From: Endozoicomonas sp. OPT23
GTDB taxonomy: Bacteria; Pseudomonadota; Gammaproteobacteria; Pseudomonadales; Endozoicomonadaceae
Direction: 5' to 3'
Assembly: GCF_009653635.1 (NCBI RefSeq)
Contig: NZ_PPFD01000002.1
Span: 62,001-126,000 of the forward strand
DNA length: 64,000 nt
Shown: in pieces, positions 29,245-38,474 of the stretch
Layout: every line of letters begins with the position of its first letter
Position numbering within the stretch: position 1 is the stretch's first letter
Translations under genes and position numbers: made by a program
Notes under the pieces: generated by a model
Databases searched by the model: none
What the model was told of the DNA's origin: nothing
The model's input: only the letters and a program-made list of their open reading frames with translations

Positions 29245-30735
29245 ATGGTGGAAAACACCTTCGCGACAATAGCAACATTTGTCGTTTATCTGGGAGTAAT
29301 GCTGCTGATTGGCTATATGGCCTGGAAGCGTACCGCAAACTCCGCTGACTACTTCCTTGGTGGTCGTTCTCTGGGTCCATGGCCTGCAGCACTAAGTGCC
29401 GGTGCCTCGGATATGAGTGGCTGGTTGCTGCTGGGTCTGCCCGGTTATGCCTTTGCTTCAGGTTTTGAAGCTTTCTGGCTGGCTGGTGGCCTGCTGGTGG
29501 GCACCTGGTTGAACTGGCTGCTGATGGCTCGTCGTCTGCGTGTCTACAGTCACGCTGCCGGTGATTCCCTGACTCTGCCAGAGTTCTTTACCAATCGTTT
29601 CCGTGACGGCTCCAAGATGCTACAGGTGGTTTCAGCCTTCTTTATCCTGCTGTTCTTCCTGTTCTACACCAGCTCTGGTCTGGTAGCGGGCGGTAAACTG
29701 TTCGAAACCGTGTTTGGTCTTGATTACACCGTGGCTGTGGTGGTCGGAACTGTCTGCATTATCTCCTACACCCTGTTTGGTGGTTTCCTGGCGGTGTCCT
29801 GGACTGACCTGGTACAGGGACTGTTGATGGCTGCGGCACTGGTGATAGTACCGGTTATTGCGATTCAGACAGGCACCTCCGATCTGTCCATTACTGATCA
29901 GTTGGCAGCGCAGAACCCTCAGTTGCTGGACCCGTGGACAGATTCCAAGGGTGAAACTCTGAGCTGGATAGCCATTGTTTCGCTGGTGGCCTGGGGACTG
30001 GGTTACTTTGGTCAGCCACATATTCTGGCTCGTTTTGCCGGTATTCGTTCTGAAAAAGATGTACCGACTGCTCGTCGTATTGCGGTGATCTGGACCGGAC
30101 TGTCCATGATGGGCGCTATCATGGTTGGCCTGATTGGTTACCTTTACCTGCAAGGTCTGAACACTTCTCTGGGCGACGGCGAAACCATCTTTATGGTGTT
30201 GGTGAACGCTCTGTTCCATCCGGTTATGGCAGGCATTCTGCTGGCAGCTATTCTGGCGGCCATCATGAGTACTGCTGACTCCCAGCTGCTGGTGTCGTCT
30301 TCTGCCCTGGCTGAAGATTTCTACAAAGCGGTTCTGCGCAAAGACGCGACTCCTGAAGAAGTTCTGATGGTGGGTCGTGGTGCTGTTATCGTAATCGCTT
30401 TGGTGGCACTGGCTCTGGCTATGAGCCCAGACAGTTCCGTTCTTGGTCTGGTTTCCTATGCCTGGGCTGGCTTTGGTGCTGCCTTTGGTCCTGCGCTGCT
30501 GATGAGCCTGTACTGGAAGCGTATGAACCGCAACGGTGCGCTGGCCGGTATTATCATCGGTGGTGTGACTGTAGTGGCATGGAAACAGTTCAGCGGTGGT
30601 ATCTTCGACCTGTACGAAATCGTACCGGGTATGCTGTTTGCCTTTATCGCTATTGTTGCAGTAAGCCTGGCGACATCTGAACCTGACGCTGAAATTGTTG
30701 AAGAGTTTGATGGCGTAGAAAGCGCTCTGGCCTGA
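29245..30735 (+). CDS. putP: sodium/proline symporter PutP
   Basis: Inner-membrane Na+-coupled proline importer of the SSS family. The 496-residue protein has about 13 membrane segments. Signature regions include SADYFLGGRSLGPWPAALSAGASDMSGWLLLGLPG, the core Na+ site segment, and AAILAAIMSTADSQLLVSSSALAEDFYK. GGACAATCC precedes the ATG. It lies 84 bases after putA, giving a proline uptake-catabolism unit, and ends in a strong terminator. Confidence 0.97.
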   Translation: MVENTFATIATFVVYLGVMLLIGYMAWKRTANSADYFLGGRSLGPWPAALSAGASDMSGWLLLGLPGYAFASGFEAFWLAGGLLVGTWLNWLLMARRLRVYSHAAGDSLTLPEFFTNRFRDGSKMLQVVSAFFILLFFLFYTSSGLVAGGKLFETVFGLDYTVAVVVGTVCIISYTLFGGFLAVSWTDLVQGLLMAAALVIVPVIAIQTGTSDLSITDQLAAQNPQLLDPWTDSKGETLSWIAIVSLVAWGLGYFGQPHILARFAGIRSEKDVPTARRIAVIWTGLSMMGAIMVGLIGYLYLQGLNTSLGDGETIFMVLVNALFHPVMAGILLAAILAAIMSTADSQLLVSSSALAEDFYKAVLRKDATPEEVLMVGRGAVIVIALVALALAMSPDSSVLGLVSYAWAGFGAAFGPALLMSLYWKRMNRNGALAGIIIGGVTVVAWKQFSGGIFDLYEIVPGMLFAFIAIVAVSLATSEPDAEIVEEFDGVESALA

Positions 30736-30748
30736 TAGGGCTACCTTT

Positions 30749-30791
30749 CTGTAGAGGCCTGTAACCGGCCTCTACAGGCCTTCCTTCTTTT
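30749..30791 (+). terminator. intrinsic terminator after putP
   Basis: CTGTAGAGGCC (30749-30759) pairs perfectly with GGCCTCTACAG (30767-30777), followed by a pyrimidine-rich GCCTTCCTTCTTTTCTT tract. Confidence 0.8.
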
Positions 30792-30905
30792 CTTACTGTG
30801 TTATTGCGATTCTGTTAGTTATTCTGACAATCTTGTCAGTCCTTCCTTTGTTCCCGAGAAATAATATATCCCCTGCAACATAAATAACTTTGCCGGGGGG
30901 GAATT

Positions 30906-31535
30906 ATGAATTCTATAGATTTTGCTGGACAATCTCCCTGGGGAGTTCCGATGGTAAGGGCTGAAGAGCCGGGCAGCTATCATGGAAGAAAAGTACTGGT
31001 TACTCGTAATGAAAATAATAAGTACCAGGAATGCAAGGTTGTTGACCAGGCATTAGTAAAAAAAGCATTGAAAGACTATGGCTCTATAAAGAGAAGAAAA
31101 ATGGTCTGGATATACATAAATGAGTTATTTAAAAGCTGCAGTTTTAATAAAGCCAAAAAGGCTGTGATACGTCACAGGCGGAATAAAATGGACGGTTTTC
31201 TTAAAGAAATGAAAGAAACCTATGAAGACAAGCGAAGCTTTGCCTACGGACATTTCAGAGATTATATGGAAAGGCTGGAAATTAATCCGGCAAAGATGCA
31301 GGGAAGCAGATATGAAGAATACTATGTGCCAGAAATGGTCAGTGTGCTAAATAATGTTGAAGAGAAGGATTTATATCCTCTTCGGGCTGATGGCAGTTTC
31401 TCTCCCGGTGAAGATCAACGTAAAGTTGATTATACGGCAGCAGTAAGAGATAGCAGAAGATTTCTGACTCACAAGATGGAAACTGATGCCCTTCAGGCAG
31501 CTGTTACTCTTCTGAATGAGGGGCTGGTGAATTGA
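30906..31535 (+). CDS. unknown basic protein, 209 residues
   Basis: I recognise no family. No signal peptide or membrane segment. Residues 60-110 are strongly basic and helical (KKALKDYGSIKRRKMVWIY, KAKKAVIRHRRNKMDGFLKEMKE). A G-rich ribosome binding site precedes the ATG. Codon and base usage are AT-richer than putP, suggesting acquired DNA. Convergent with another unknown gene 16 bases away. First gene of the accessory block at 31-38 kb. Confidence 0.7.
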   Translation: MNSIDFAGQSPWGVPMVRAEEPGSYHGRKVLVTRNENNKYQECKVVDQALVKKALKDYGSIKRRKMVWIYINELFKSCSFNKAKKAVIRHRRNKMDGFLKEMKETYEDKRSFAYGHFRDYMERLEINPAKMQGSRYEEYYVPEMVSVLNNVEEKDLYPLRADGSFSPGEDQRKVDYTAAVRDSRRFLTHKMETDALQAAVTLLNEGLVN

Positions 31536-31551
31536 AAGGTACCGGTTTCAA

Positions 31552-32658
31552 TTAAGAACTGCCTGGAATTACGCTTTCCAGAAACATTCTTATAGGGTTG
31601 TTTTCAGGCAGAGAGTCCAGTTCTGACAAGTTGCCAGAGCTCATTGCTGACATATCAATTTTTACGAACTCTGATAGGTCAGCCACTTCCTCTTCTCCCA
31701 TCATCTCTTTTTGCATAGCTGCCAGTTTTGATGGCACTTTTAATGCGTTGCATGACAGAAGCTCTGTCACTTTTGTACTGAGCGGTGGTTTGATCGTGAT
31801 CTCAATATCACTGGCTGATACGGGACCCTTGAATTCTGGAGCCTGGCTGGCACTGCACTTGTCCACATGAATGGTTAAAGAGCCATCAGAGTTGGTGTTC
31901 ATACTGCCAATCACCAGCTGCATATCTTTTACTGATTGATTGTTGCCCAACTTTAAAGTCCCTATGTCTATGGCTGCGGCTTTATCTGCGTTCTTCGGAT
32001 TCTGGTGGAATTTATAGGCGTTTCTCATACCGCTGAGGAGTTTGGCGCTGGCGGATGTAGCACTGCCCAAATCGATGTCTGCAGGATTCAGCTCTGTAAG
32101 TTGACGGGTGGTTGATTCCAGATTGTCCTTTTGTTGTTTTGAGTTTTGCAGTTGTTGTTCCAAAGAATATTTCTCGGACTGAAGTTGTTGCAGGTCTGCT
32201 TTAAGACCGGCCACCTGATCTGGAGCAGGAGCTGGGCTTTTGAAAGGACCATGGCTCGGTGGGTGAAGCTGTCGTCTGGTTGAGAGAATTTTGTTTTCCA
32301 GCTTTTTGTTTCGCCCCTCAAGCTTGCTGATTTCTTTATCCAGTGACTTCGTCTCTGATTTCAGATCTTTGTGAGGCTCACTCTGGGCAAAAGCTGCAAC
32401 CTTGTTAACAAAAGGTTTAGCGATTTTTGCGGCCATCGAAATCAAACCGCCAGTACTGACTTTAACAACCTCAACCTTCCTCTGTTTTAATGACTTATCC
32501 GGACTCTGTTTGGCTTTCAGTCGCTCAGATAGTGTCGGCTGATCGTTAGGGGCTTTGGTCACTTTCCTGTGCTTAAAATCAGCATGGCGCTCTACAGCAG
32601 GCGCAGTTTGCCAATATTGGCCGGAGCTGCCGGAAACTCCTGAAAGATCATTGCTCAT
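31552..32658 (-). CDS. unknown coiled-coil protein, 368 residues
   Basis: No recognised family. The N-terminus is Ser/Gly-rich (MSNDLSGVSGSSGQYWQ) and disordered, without signal peptide. A strong heptad coiled coil occupies about residues 95-200 (KSLDKEISKLEGRNKKLENKIL and LKADLQQLQSEKYSLEQQLQ), broken by a Pro-rich loop. The C-terminal ~150 residues look globular. The polar, Ser-rich N-terminus resembles secreted effector leaders, but no secretion system is encoded here. Lies between an unknown gene and pilB. Confidence 0.72.
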   Translation of the reverse strand: MSNDLSGVSGSSGQYWQTAPAVERHADFKHRKVTKAPNDQPTLSERLKAKQSPDKSLKQRKVEVVKVSTGGLISMAAKIAKPFVNKVAAFAQSEPHKDLKSETKSLDKEISKLEGRNKKLENKILSTRRQLHPPSHGPFKSPAPAPDQVAGLKADLQQLQSEKYSLEQQLQNSKQQKDNLESTTRQLTELNPADIDLGSATSASAKLLSGMRNAYKFHQNPKNADKAAAIDIGTLKLGNNQSVKDMQLVIGSMNTNSDGSLTIHVDKCSASQAPEFKGPVSASDIEITIKPPLSTKVTELLSCNALKVPSKLAAMQKEMMGEEEVADLSEFVKIDMSAMSSGNLSELDSLPENNPIRMFLESVIPGSS

Positions 32659-32771
32659 AAGAGTGAATAAAGTCTGGTCATTTATTCACTATAGAAGTTT
32701 GGGGAAGGTGTGATGAGTACAGAAGCAGAAGGAATGGGGCACCTGAGAGTCGGTTACCCCGAGGGTAATGT

Positions 32772-34475
32772 TTAGTCTGCGGTAACCCGGTTAGCTTCTT
32801 CCAGACTGGTGACACCTTGCAGCACTTTCATGATGGCGGACTTACGAAGGTTGTTGAAACCTTCCTTGTCAGCAATTGCTGCAATTTCCAGCGAGTTACC
32901 TTCAGCCATGATGATTTGCTGCAATGGTGGAGTGATCTTCACCACCTCGTAGATACCGACACGGCCTTTGTAACCCTTGTTGCACTGGTCGCAGCCTTTC
33001 GGGCCAAAGATAATGGCATCCTGAGTCTGCTCCTCAGTAAAGCCCTGTTCCAGCAGTGCCTCTTTGGGAATCTCCATTTCAGTTTTGCAGTTACTGCACA
33101 GGCGACGTGCCAGACGCTGAGCGATGATCAGGCTGACAGAGGTAGCGATGTTAAAGGACGGTACCCCCATGTTCTGCAAACGGGTCAGGGTTTCCGGCGC
33201 ACTGTTGGTGTGCAGGGTCGACATTACCATGTGACCGGTCTGCGCCGCCTTGATCGCAATGTTCGCGGTTTCCAGATCTCGAATCTCACCCACCATGATG
33301 ATGTCGGGATCCTGACGCAGGAAGGCTCGCAGCGCCTGAGAGAAATCCATGCCCTGTTTGGGGTTTACGTTAACCTGATTAATACCTTCCAGGTTGATTT
33401 CTACCGGGTCCTCCGCAGTGGAGATGTTCCGTTCTTCGGTATTCAGGATGTTCAGACCGGTATAGAGAGATACCGTCTTACCGGAACCGGTAGGTCCTGT
33501 TACCAGAATCATGCCCTGAGGCTGATGGAGAGCGTCCATATAAAAATCTTTCTGGGCTTCTTCATAACCCAGAGCATCGATACCCATCTTGGCACTGGAA
33601 GGATCAAGGATACGCAATACGATCTTCTCACCCCAGAGTGTTGGCAGGGTGTTCACACGGAAGTCGATGGACTTGTTCTTGGACAGCTTCATCTTGATAC
33701 GGCCATCCTGAGGCTTACGGCGCTCGGAGATGTCCATGGCAGACATGATTTTCAAACGGGAAGCAATCTTTGGAGCTAGCCCTGAAGGTGGTTTGGAGAT
33801 TTCCTGAAGAATACCGTCAGTACGGAAACGCACCCGATAGGTTTTTTCATAAGGTTCAAAGTGAAGGTCGGATGCACCGCTTTTGATGGCGGTCAGCAAC
33901 ATCTTGTTCACGAACTTAACGACCGGGGCATCATCGTCCGGGTTACCGCCGTCCTCATCAGCCGGATCATCAACAGCACCAACTTCCAGATCTTCAAGAT
34001 TGCCGAATTCATCGTCATCAAAGTCAGCAAGGGCATCACCACTGTCGAGGAAGGTTTCAATCAGCTTCTCGAGTTTGTCTTCCTCAACCAGTACCGAATC
34101 CACCATCAAACCGGTATTGAAGCGAATCTCTTCAATGGCTTTATGATCGCTGGGGTCTACAACACCCACAAACAGTCTGGCGCCACGCTTCACCAGTGGC
34201 AAAACCTTGTGTTTGCTAATCAGCTTTTCAGGAATGACCTCCTTGGGCAGGTTTTCCTTGTCAAAGGCATTCAAATCCAGCAACGGCAATCCAAATTCTT
34301 CCGCTGTGGCTTTGGCAATATTCTGGGCTGAAACCAGTTTTTCCTGCACAAGGTAGCGGGAAAGGGGCTTTCTGGCTTTCAGTGCCTGGGATTCGGCTGA
34401 GCGAAGAGTCTCTTCATCAATCAGCTGGTCTACTACCAGGCGAGCGGCGAGTCCTGTCAGGGGTTTATCTGCCAT
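32772..34475 (-). CDS. pilB: type IV pilus assembly ATPase PilB
   Basis: Cytoplasmic hexameric ATPase that powers pilus extension. Domain order: N1/MshEN-type domain (residues 1-150), acidic linker, then the GspE-type ATPase with Walker A GPTGSGKT (327-334), Asp box, His box and Walker B RQDPDIIMVGEIRD (387-400), and the zinc tetracysteine C460/C463/C495/C498. 567 residues is normal. In most gammaproteobacteria pilB is followed by pilC and pilD; neither is present here, so this gene is displaced from its usual cluster. Confidence 0.95.
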   Translation of the reverse strand: MADKPLTGLAARLVVDQLIDEETLRSAESQALKARKPLSRYLVQEKLVSAQNIAKATAEEFGLPLLDLNAFDKENLPKEVIPEKLISKHKVLPLVKRGARLFVGVVDPSDHKAIEEIRFNTGLMVDSVLVEEDKLEKLIETFLDSGDALADFDDDEFGNLEDLEVGAVDDPADEDGGNPDDDAPVVKFVNKMLLTAIKSGASDLHFEPYEKTYRVRFRTDGILQEISKPPSGLAPKIASRLKIMSAMDISERRKPQDGRIKMKLSKNKSIDFRVNTLPTLWGEKIVLRILDPSSAKMGIDALGYEEAQKDFYMDALHQPQGMILVTGPTGSGKTVSLYTGLNILNTEERNISTAEDPVEINLEGINQVNVNPKQGMDFSQALRAFLRQDPDIIMVGEIRDLETANIAIKAAQTGHMVMSTLHTNSAPETLTRLQNMGVPSFNIATSVSLIIAQRLARRLCSNCKTEMEIPKEALLEQGFTEEQTQDAIIFGPKGCDQCNKGYKGRVGIYEVVKITPPLQQIIMAEGNSLEIAAIADKEGFNNLRKSAIMKVLQGVTSLEEANRVTAD

Positions 34476-34613
34476 GCCTTACTGTTTCCATCGAATAATT
34501 TTCTTAATTGATAAGTACTATATCAGCACAGTTAGGGCAGGGTTAAGGGGAAAGGTACATAAGTACCGAGATCAAAACCTATACTTGATCAAAAGAGTCA
34601 TGGAAGAAAAATT

Positions 34614-35864
34614 GTGTCAGGGATAGACAGAGCCTCTGCAGGTCAGGTACAGAACCCACAGGTTATTGATCAAAACAAGAAGATTGGCCTTTTCAAAAAG
34701 CTCATTGGCAAGTTCTCTGGTCGGAAGGTTCAGCAGCAGAACCAGCAAAATAAGCTCAATGACGGTAGACAGCTTTCTAAAACGGCTCCTCAGGCAAAAC
34801 CTGTGTCTGCGTTCAAGGTGGAAGTCGCACCGGCGCGTACTCAAATAAACCAGCCGCCACAAAATTCTCTTGATGAGGTTGTGAAAACGGCTAGTGTCAG
34901 TAACCCCAGGCAGAAAGTACCTCAGGAAGGGCTTACCAGAGTTCTTGAACAGGCAGGTATCGACCGTCCTCTGACTATGGATGCTTTTAAAGACACGGAT
35001 GGTATTGAACTACCTGAACTGCCCGTTGAACAAACGTCATTACCTTCAGAGGCTGATAGCTTGCCATTATCTGAAGATATTCTTACAGAGATCGAAAATA
35101 AGGAAACTCTGCAGTCCCAACAAGTTGAAAGTAACGACAGTTCTGTTGATCAGCCAGAGGGCGAGCTTGTAGTGACCTCAGAAGTTGAACTGGATGAAAA
35201 TAATAACCTGATCAATAAGAATGTGGCTAAAGAGACTCAGAAATTGCCAGAGAGGCCAGGGCAAAAAGCCGCTGTGCATGAGCCACCAGAGCTGAAAGAA
35301 AAAACAAGTACGGTATACAGAGAGGTTCGTAGCGACTCTGAAATCGAGCCAGAAGTCATGAATCCTGATGGTGAGGGTCTGCTCTATCATGAAGAGTTTC
35401 TGGATCTGCTGGCTGGTGGTGATATACAGGAGTGCTGTGACTACCTTGAGCAGAGCTATAACGATATGAAGTCGTTGAAGCTGGCCTGGAATGCATTATC
35501 TGATATGGACCTGTCTGAGCTTAATGTCGATATGGGTATGGCAAAGGGTATGTTTGACCTGACAGCCTTAAATTTATTGGCAAGAGATCTGGATAATACT
35601 CTGACTGATAGAGTTTTGGGTAGCAGCAGTAGCCCAGAGCAGTTTAAAGCTAAGCTGGATGTTCTACTTTCTAATCCACAAAAGCTCGATAGCGCAATAA
35701 ATCGCGATTTTCACAGTCGAAGTCAGGCGGGTTCTCGGGCTGAAAGCTGGTTTCAGGGAGCAAATCTGAATACTTTGCGAACTAAACTAGCGCCGTTGGT
35801 GCAACAGAAACTGAGTGAAGTTCGGGAAGAGTACGAAGATTATTACGAAGCCCTGAAGGGTTGA
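34614..35864 (+). CDS. unknown protein with long disordered N-terminal half, 416 residues
   Basis: No recognised family. Starts with GTG after GGAAGA. Residues 1-250 are polar, Gln/Glu/Pro-rich and low complexity. A helical domain follows at about 255-416, including LLYHEEFLDLLAGGDIQECC and LSELNVDMGMAKGMFDLTALNLLARDLDNTL, ending in an acidic helix. No signal peptide or membrane segment. AT-richer than neighbouring pilB. Convergent with the TonB-like gene, four bases apart. Possibly a lineage-specific effector; not proven. Confidence 0.72.
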   Translation: MSGIDRASAGQVQNPQVIDQNKKIGLFKKLIGKFSGRKVQQQNQQNKLNDGRQLSKTAPQAKPVSAFKVEVAPARTQINQPPQNSLDEVVKTASVSNPRQKVPQEGLTRVLEQAGIDRPLTMDAFKDTDGIELPELPVEQTSLPSEADSLPLSEDILTEIENKETLQSQQVESNDSSVDQPEGELVVTSEVELDENNNLINKNVAKETQKLPERPGQKAAVHEPPELKEKTSTVYREVRSDSEIEPEVMNPDGEGLLYHEEFLDLLAGGDIQECCDYLEQSYNDMKSLKLAWNALSDMDLSELNVDMGMAKGMFDLTALNLLARDLDNTLTDRVLGSSSSPEQFKAKLDVLLSNPQKLDSAINRDFHSRSQAGSRAESWFQGANLNTLRTKLAPLVQQKLSEVREEYEDYYEALKG

Positions 35865-35868
35865 CAGG

Positions 35869-36651
35869 TTACAGCAGTCGATAACGGATATTCAGCTGAA
35901 TGCTGATATTGCTGTTACCGGGAGGAGTTAGAGGCATGGATTGCTTTAAGGCCTGTAGAGAACTTTTATGGAACAGCCGATTACCCGATAAAACTTCCGC
36001 TTTAATAAGGCTGCCATCAGAGCCAATCACTGCTTTAAGTTGTACGTCACCCTCCTGTTTTCTGCGTTTGGCCTGATAAGGGTAGCGTTTGTATTGATTG
36101 ATCAAGCTGTAGAGTTTCGATTTCCACTCCTCCATAGCTGAATCCTTTTGGGACAGGGAATCAACCGTTGCAGCATATACCAGTTGCTGCTGTTGAATTG
36201 GATTCTCCTGAATACTCTTCTGGCGGTCTTCATCCGATTTATGCTCCGAAGCTTCGGCCACTTGCTCGATTGGCTTTGTGCTTTTTTCCTCAGGTTTTTC
36301 CTGAAATTGTTTCTTCGATTTTGGAGAAGGTTTTGATGTAGCACTTTTAGCGGGTTGAACCTTTGCCATCTGACGGATAACAGGCTTGCTTTCAGAGTTG
36401 CTTTCGTTGGGCTTCTGTAACTTAACGGGCTCTTCAGTTTTTTGTGCAAGAGGTGTTTTTTGTTCTTCTGGCTCGGGTAAAACAGGTATTTTTTCTGCAG
36501 ACTTTATTGATTCAGCTTGCCTGATACTGATCTGCACGGAGTGTGTTGCAGGTGAAGGGGCCGAAGCTGATCGTGAAGGCGCTGTATTCAGAGCTAACAG
36601 AACTGCCAGATGAAGCAGCAGGGAAATCCCACAGGCAGTACTGATATTCAT
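35869..36651 (-). CDS. TonB-family energy transducer
   Basis: Anchored in the inner membrane by an N-terminal helix (ISLLLHLAVLLALNTAP), with a Pro/Lys/Glu-rich periplasmic spacer (residues about 30-170) and a C-terminal TonB domain (YPYQAKRRKQEGDVQLKAVIGSDGSLIKAEVLSGNRLFHKSSLQALKQSMP). It would transmit proton-motive force to an outer-membrane receptor. No exbB, exbD or receptor gene is adjacent, so the partner is unknown. 260 residues is usual. The family is clear; whether it is the main TonB is not. Confidence 0.9.
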   Translation of the reverse strand: MNISTACGISLLLHLAVLLALNTAPSRSASAPSPATHSVQISIRQAESIKSAEKIPVLPEPEEQKTPLAQKTEEPVKLQKPNESNSESKPVIRQMAKVQPAKSATSKPSPKSKKQFQEKPEEKSTKPIEQVAEASEHKSDEDRQKSIQENPIQQQQLVYAATVDSLSQKDSAMEEWKSKLYSLINQYKRYPYQAKRRKQEGDVQLKAVIGSDGSLIKAEVLSGNRLFHKSSLQALKQSMPLTPPGNSNISIQLNIRYRLL

Positions 36652-36747
36652 GCTTTTGGTACAACTTCCCTAACTGGAAATGAAACAGACCTTTCTTCTA
36701 TCAGGCCGTGATTTTATCAGGTCACTATTCTATCAAAGTACTTTCTA

Positions 36748-38325
36748 TCAAGCCGAAACACTTCGATCAAACGCCGGAGTGAATATACGATTTTTTATAT
36801 AGAGTGTATTGTCTTTTCCCGAGATGGCTATGGAAGTTTCATCAGCATAGTAGATACTCTGGTTGTCCATGTTGGTAGAGCCAGTAATCGCCATCTGGTC
36901 ATCAAAGCTGGCAAACTTGGCGTGGCTGGCACCATCCCCCATTTTATTCTCTTCTACCGCTTCTGTTTCACCGGGTGGTACATACCAGCGGATATCTATA
37001 CTGGGATTGTTACTGGATAACTTCCTGATGGTCTCTACAGCCTGAGCATTGGTTCCCCCGGCACCGGTTGAGCTCTCTCTTTGTTCGTTAAAACGTTTTG
37101 ATAGCAGCAGTTTTACCTGTACTCCGCGGTTGGCAGCATCGACCAGCTCCTTGATGATCTCAGGATTGTTGAGGTTGGGAGACTGAATACATACTTCCGA
37201 GTGAGCATTGCGTATAGCTGCAGTGAAGCCCTGCCCCTGCGGATCTTTCAGGGAACGATCGGCAATGTTGGCGTTGGATCTACGAGAGAGCACTGTTATG
37301 GGGGTTTCACTTAGCCCTGTCATTTTTGGCGGCCGCCTTAGCGCTCTCATTTTTTTATTCGGTCTGTCTTTGGTATCCAGACCATTTTCCCAGTTGTGAG
37401 CAAAACTGGTTCTCAGGGCTTCTCCTACTTCACCGCGGAACCTTAAGCCGGTATCAAAAGCGGGTCTGCCCTTTCCCTGATCACTGGCATGATTACGGCG
37501 CTGAACATTGGCTCCGGTGATGGCTGCCCGGTAGCCATCTGCGACTATCGTTTTGCTGTGCAGAGCATCAGTGACTTTGTTCACATGGACGCCACCTTTG
37601 ATATCCAGAAGTCTTCTGTCAATCTTGCCTAAATTGGGCAGCAAGTAATCAGCCGTTGGTGGGCGGTTACCCTTTTTTCTTTTCATGAATTTGGCTGCAG
37701 GGCCGCGAGCCTGATTGACCAGAATGCGTATTTTAAGTGGCAGTTTGAATCGTTCAGGGTGCCGTCTGGCTTCTTCCTGAAGTGCTTTTATGGCCGGTAC
37801 AATCTGTTTTTGTACTCCGGGGGAGTCAGGTTCCCAGGAGAAGGTTTGAATCAAGATTTCGTCCCTGGCGCTTTTTATAACCTCTGCAAAATCACCAAAA
37901 ATTTCATCACCTCCGATAGCTACATGTTCAATGGCATTATGATGAGTGGTGATCAGGTGCTCAGGTACGCTGCCTTTGCTGGCATGACTTTTAGCGGCGT
38001 CAGAGACAACAGTCTGAAGATATCTGGCTTCATGATTTACAGGGCCGGGCTGAACAGGCTTTCTTACCGTGGGAAGCGGTCTGTTGCGAATAGCGTGGGC
38101 TCGACGTCGGCGAAGTGGTGTTTCGACAGGCTCAGGCCGTTCACTGTAAGAGACAGGAGCCTGGCTGACATTCAGGTTACGTTTTAAAGGAGAAAATCGA
38201 ACGAGTTCCCGCAAACGACCGGCAATACGAAACAGGCCGCGGCTTTTGGCTTCATCGAGCACATCACCTCTCAAGTGAGGGTCTATGACGGAGAAGCGAC
38301 CTTCAGCCTGTATTAAACCGGACAT
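36748..38325 (-). CDS. phospholipase D-like protein with two HKD motifs
   Basis: Two complete HxKxxxxD motifs are present: His256/Lys258/Asp263 followed by GANVQ, and His468/Lys470/Asp475 followed by GSTNMDN. This is the two-lobe layout of phospholipase D, cardiolipin synthase and related phosphodiesterases. Unlike cardiolipin synthase it has no N-terminal membrane helices and no signal peptide; residues 1-120 are Arg/Pro-rich and look disordered. Substrate could be phospholipid or nucleic acid. The lack of membrane anchors and the neighbourhood make a secreted effector or toxin possible. No immunity-like gene was recognised next to it. Confidence 0.88.
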   Translation of the reverse strand: MSGLIQAEGRFSVIDPHLRGDVLDEAKSRGLFRIAGRLRELVRFSPLKRNLNVSQAPVSYSERPEPVETPLRRRRAHAIRNRPLPTVRKPVQPGPVNHEARYLQTVVSDAAKSHASKGSVPEHLITTHHNAIEHVAIGGDEIFGDFAEVIKSARDEILIQTFSWEPDSPGVQKQIVPAIKALQEEARRHPERFKLPLKIRILVNQARGPAAKFMKRKKGNRPPTADYLLPNLGKIDRRLLDIKGGVHVNKVTDALHSKTIVADGYRAAITGANVQRRNHASDQGKGRPAFDTGLRFRGEVGEALRTSFAHNWENGLDTKDRPNKKMRALRRPPKMTGLSETPITVLSRRSNANIADRSLKDPQGQGFTAAIRNAHSEVCIQSPNLNNPEIIKELVDAANRGVQVKLLLSKRFNEQRESSTGAGGTNAQAVETIRKLSSNNPSIDIRWYVPPGETEAVEENKMGDGASHAKFASFDDQMAITGSTNMDNQSIYYADETSIAISGKDNTLYIKNRIFTPAFDRSVSA

Positions 38326-38422
38326 AAATAAATACCACTGGTCTGTTAGGGATACAGTAGTTGTCGTCTGGCAGGCGAGGTTTTCAATTGCAGAGAAGGA
38401 TTAAATGCGGAATGTAGAAGTG

Positions 38423-38453
38423 AAAAAAGGAGTGAAGCAGAAAGCTTCACTCC
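38423..38453 (-). terminator. intrinsic terminator after the Na/Pi transporter gene
   Basis: On the minus strand GGAGTGAAGC pairs perfectly with GCTTCACTCC around a five-base loop (38429-38453), followed by TTTTTT (38428-38423). It lies 21 bases past the stop. Confidence 0.93.
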
Positions 38454-38474
38454 AATCAGCAAGTTAAGAACTGC

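Noticed and set aside
32817-33779. 320-codon plus-strand frame inside pilB
   Set aside because: Antisense shadow; pilB motifs are intact on the minus strand.
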